9,777 bases of DNA from an uncultured Propionibacteriaceae bacterium (GTDB lineage: Bacteria; Actinomycetota; Actinomycetes; Propionibacteriales; Propionibacteriaceae). Under the pieces are notes generated by a model. It made no database searches. It saw nothing but the letters and a program-made list of their open reading frames with translations, and was not told the origin of the DNA. Every line of letters begins with the position of its first letter. The first letter of the stretch is position 1. Shown piece after piece: positions 6,924-9,777 of the stretch. The stretch is from positions 1-9,777 of the forward strand of contig CAMQXE010000031.1 of NCBI GenBank assembly GCA_947038745.1, read 5' to 3'. The translations under genes were made by a program, and so were the position numbers.

Positions 6924-9128
6924 CTATGCAAGCGCGTCAATGATCTCGTTAAGGAGAGCCGACGGACGCATAGCTGTTGCAGTCAGTTCGTCATTAGGCA
7001 GGAAGTACCCGCCCATGTCTACCGGCTTGCCCTGAGCACCAATAAGCTGCTCATTGATCGCTGCCTCATTCTCGCGGAGTTTCTTTGCCACCGGAGCAAA
7101 ACGTGCCGCAAGCTCAGCGTCAGCGGTCTGCTTAGCCAATTCCTCGGCCCAGAACATCGCCAAGTAGAAGTGCGAGCCACGGTTGTCGATCTGACCAACC
7201 TTGCGCGCCGGAGACTTGTTCTCGTTGAGGAACGTGCCGATAGCAGCGTCAAGGGTATCTGCAAGAACCTGAGCCTTCGCATTACCGAAGTTCGCCGCGA
7301 TGTGCTCCAGCGAAGCCCCAAGAGCAGAGAACTCGCCCAGCGAATCCCAGCGCAGGTAGCCTTCCTTGACGAACTGTTCGACGTGCTTAGGAGCAGAGCC
7401 ACCCGCGCCCGTCTCGAATAGGCCTCCGCCCTTGAGCAACGGAACTACCGACAGCATCTTGGCCGACGTACCCAGCTCCAAGATCGGGAACAAGTCGGTG
7501 AGGTAGTCACGCAAAACATTGCCCGTCACCGTGATGGTGTTCTCACCCTTGCGGATACGGTCCAACGTAACTTGCATAGCCTTCGCCGGAGCCATGATCT
7601 GAATATCTAGGCCTTCGGTCTGGTACTCAGGAAGGTACTGCTTAACCTTCTTAATGACCTGTGCATCATGGGGACGGTTCTCGTCGAGCCAGAAGATTGC
7701 CGGCCAGCCGGTCGCCTTTGCACGGGTGCAGGCGAGCTTAACCCAGTCCTGGACCGGAATATCGCGCACATGCGACATCCGCCAGATATCGCCAGCTTCG
7801 CACTCGTGAGTCATGTAGACCGTACCGTCTTCACCCGTCACGGTAACCTTGCCGGCCGCCGGGAGGATGAACGTCGTCGGGTGGGAACCGTACTCTTCGG
7901 CCTTCTGCGCCATCAGACCGACGTTAGGTGCGTCGCCCATCGTCGCTGGGTCAAAGCGACCGTTCTTGCGGCAATCTTCGAAAACCGTCTTGTAGATGCC
8001 CGCGTAGCAACGGTCAGGGACCATTGCCAGGGTTTCTTGCAGCTTCCCTTCGGCATTCCACATCGAACCTGAGTCACGAACGACCACCGGCATGGAGGCA
8101 TCAATGATGATGAGGTTTGAGGAGTGCAGGTTGGTAATGCCCTTATCGGAATCAACCATGGCCAGCGCCGGACGCTGGGCATACATTGCGTTGATCGCGT
8201 CGAGGATCTCTGCCTTCTTCTCTGCACCAAGCTCGTCGAGCTTCAGTTCAAGGTCGCCAAGACCCAGGTTCGGATTGACGCCGATCTGAGCGAACTCAGC
8301 AGCGTACTTCTCGAATACCGGAGCAAAGAAAACCTCAACAGCGTGACCGAACATCACAGGGTCAGAGATCTTCATCATCGTGGCTTTGAGATGTGCTGAG
8401 AGGAGCAGCCCCTCAGCCTTAGCAGCCTCAATGTGCTGAGCGAAGAAGGCTCGTAGCGCCTTAACGTTCATGAAGGTGCCGTCGAAGATCTCATCCTTGA
8501 GGATCTTCACGGTGCCTAGCTGCTTGCCATCGAGTGCAATCGTGAGCGTCTGGTCCTTGTCAGAGACGGTAGAGACCTCGTTACCAAAGAAGTCACCATC
8601 GCTCATGCACTCAACGCGAGCCTTGTTCGTCGGCTCCCACTCGCCAAGACGGTGCGGGTGATCCATCGCGAACTTCTTGACCGACATCGGTGCGCGACGA
8701 TCCGAGTTGCCCTCACGCAGCACGGGGTTTACTGCCGACCCCTGGCACTTGGAGTAACGCGCGAGGATCTCAGCCTCTTTATCGTTCTGGGGGTCTTCTG
8801 GGAAGTCAGGGAGGGCGTAGCCCTTAGCCTGCAACTCAGCAATAGCAGCCTTAATCTGGGGCACTGAGGCGGAGATATTAGGCAGCTTAATGATGTTGGC
8901 CTCAACGGACTGGGTCAGCTCACCGAGCTTGGCCAGGTTGTCGTCAACGCACTGTGATTCGGTCAAATAATCTGGAAATTGGGAGAGAATACGACCGGCC
9001 AGCGAGATGTCGGACTCGACTACCTCAACGCCCGTGCCCTTGGTAAAGGCCTGGACAATCGGGAGCAGCGAGTAAGACGCCAACGCAGGAGCTTCGTCGA
9101 TCCTGGTCCACACAATCTGTTGTGTCAT
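6924..9128 (-). CDS. icd: Isocitrate dehydrogenase, monomeric NADP-dependent type
   Basis: The 734-residue enzyme oxidatively decarboxylates isocitrate to 2-oxoglutarate, producing NADPH in the TCA cycle. Length and sequence match the single-chain bacterial family (about 740 residues) rather than the usual dimeric enzyme. Conserved blocks include [17 protein letters not shown] at the N-terminus, [14 protein letters not shown] at 78-91, [14 protein letters not shown] at 134-147, [18 protein letters not shown] at 245-262, [17 protein letters not shown] at 331-347, and [20 protein letters not shown] and DNRGSHF near the C-terminus. Those last blocks hold the His and Arg residues that bind the NADP 2'-phosphate in the Azotobacter vinelandii enzyme. 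I chose the ATG at 9128 because MTQQIVWTR aligns with the start of Corynebacterium Icd. A GTG two codons upstream (9132-9134) is also open. No good ribosome site precedes either start, which fits a leaderless message from the -10 box at 9137-9142. The gene ends with tandem stops, TAG then TAA. Confidence 0.97.
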   Translation of the reverse strand: MTQQIVWTRIDEAPALASYSLLPIVQAFTKGTGVEVVESDISLAGRILSQFPDYLTESQCVDDNLAKLGELTQSVEANIIKLPNISASVPQIKAAIAELQAKGYALPDFPEDPQNDKEAEILARYSKCQGSAVNPVLREGNSDRRAPMSVKKFAMDHPHRLGEWEPTNKARVECMSDGDFFGNEVSTVSDKDQTLTIALDGKQLGTVKILKDEIFDGTFMNVKALRAFFAQHIEAAKAEGLLLSAHLKATMMKISDPVMFGHAVEVFFAPVFEKYAAEFAQIGVNPNLGLGDLELKLDELGAEKKAEILDAINAMYAQRPALAMVDSDKGITNLHSSNLIIIDASMPVVVRDSGSMWNAEGKLQETLAMVPDRCYAGIYKTVFEDCRKNGRFDPATMGDAPNVGLMAQKAEEYGSHPTTFILPAAGKVTVTGEDGTVYMTHECEAGDIWRMSHVRDIPVQDWVKLACTRAKATGWPAIFWLDENRPHDAQVIKKVKQYLPEYQTEGLDIQIMAPAKAMQVTLDRIRKGENTITVTGNVLRDYLTDLFPILELGTSAKMLSVVPLLKGGGLFETGAGGSAPKHVEQFVKEGYLRWDSLGEFSALGASLEHIAANFGNAKAQVLADTLDAAIGTFLNENKSPARKVGQIDNRGSHFYLAMFWAEELAKQTADAELAARFAPVAKKLRENEAAINEQLIGAQGKPVDMGGYFLPNDELTATAMRPSALLNEIIDALA

Positions 9129-9136
9129 GTCCACAG

Positions 9137-9165
9137 ACTATAAAACCTCGATAGCGGCCCGCTAG
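9137..9165 (-). promoter_or_regulatory. icd: Candidate icd promoter placed for a leaderless message
   Basis: On the minus strand TATAGT at 9137-9142 matches the -10 consensus at 5 of 6 positions. The icd ATG begins at 9128, so a start 7 to 9 bases below the -10 would fall at or within 2 bases of the initiator codon. The hexamer 17 bases upstream (CTAGCG, 9160-9165) is a poor -35, so the promoter may need an activator. Confidence 0.5.
9152..9164. promoter_or_regulatory. Palindrome over the icd promoter, operator candidate
   Basis: TAGCGG-C-CCGCTA has exact 6-base arms around one base. It overlaps the spacer and -35 position of the candidate icd promoter, where a bound regulator would affect icd and perhaps mdh. 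Which regulator would bind cannot be told. Confidence 0.4.
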
Positions 9166-9214
9166 GGGGGTGTTATTCCTTTTTATCCACTTGTTCATTT
9201 GTGGGTTTATTTGT

Positions 9215-9252
9215 GCGCTAGTCACCAAATATGGGTGGTGGTAGTGACGCGC
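9215..9252. repeat. Imperfect inverted repeat in the icd-mdh region
   Basis: GCGC-TA-GTCAC at 9215-9225 pairs with GTGAC-GCGC at 9244-9252 over nine positions, with a 2-base bulge and an 18-base loop. It lies 63 bases upstream of the mdh start and may be a regulator half-site pair or a leader hairpin. Confidence 0.35.
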
Positions 9253-9269
9253 TGCGCCTGTGGGGGTAA

Positions 9270-9777
<508 letters not shown>

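Noticed and set aside
6915..7421. Plus-strand 168-residue open frame under the 3' end of icd
   Set aside because: It is a shadow of the conserved Icd C-terminus, where coding constraint on the minus strand keeps other frames open.
7668..8072. Plus-strand 134-residue open frame inside icd
   Set aside because: It is antisense to highly conserved Icd sequence and resembles no known protein.
9132..9134. GTG as the icd start
   Set aside because: Homologous proteins begin near MTQQIVWTR, and the GTG sits only 2 bases below the -10 box, so that promoter would not transcribe it.

Overview
The window looks like chromosomal DNA of a moderate-GC actinobacterium. Three housekeeping genes point that way: a monomeric NADP-type isocitrate dehydrogenase very close to the Corynebacterium type, an NAD-type malate dehydrogenase of the [15 protein letters not shown] class, and a formate-tetrahydrofolate ligase. 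The four-gene ABC operon, with a peptidoglycan-binding adaptor, also fits. Base composition looks mid-50s percent GC by eye, which would suit Actinomycetaceae relatives such as Arcanobacterium; that placement is inference only.

Layout, left to right. (1) Positions 1-922, minus strand: the first 307 codons of a superfamily 2 DEAD/DEAH-type helicase that runs off the left edge. (2) 923-1080: divergent intergenic region with a candidate promoter. (3) 1081-4961, plus strand: a tightly overlapping operon of lipoprotein, membrane-fusion adaptor with a peptidoglycan-binding domain, ABC ATPase, and MacB/FtsX-type permease, with junction overlaps of 1, 4 and 11 bases. (4) 4962-5013: a perfect 25-bp inverted repeat with a 2-nt centre fills the gap between the convergent operon and fhs and probably terminates both. 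(5) 5016-6686, minus: fhs. (6) 6687-6923: gap with the icd terminator, a second hairpin, and presumably the fhs promoter. (7) 6924-9128, minus: icd. (8) 9129-9314: divergent icd/mdh control region, with a -10 box placed so that icd may be leaderless and a palindrome over its -35/spacer. (9) 9315-9777, plus: the first 154 codons of mdh.

How the genes work together. icd and mdh are TCA-cycle enzymes transcribed divergently from one 186-base region; Icd also supplies NADPH and Fhs feeds formate into one-carbon folate metabolism. The ABC operon is the accessory part. It resembles MacAB or YknXYZ-type systems, which in Gram-positives act in export or self-protection at the envelope; its substrate cannot be read from the sequence. 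The lipoprotein at its head is the least understood gene here. I see no tRNA, rRNA, CRISPR array, insertion sequence or prophage gene. Most of the window is ordinary core metabolism, and I do not see convincing evidence of a wholly new system; the lipoprotein-led transporter and the icd control region are the items most worth a second look.
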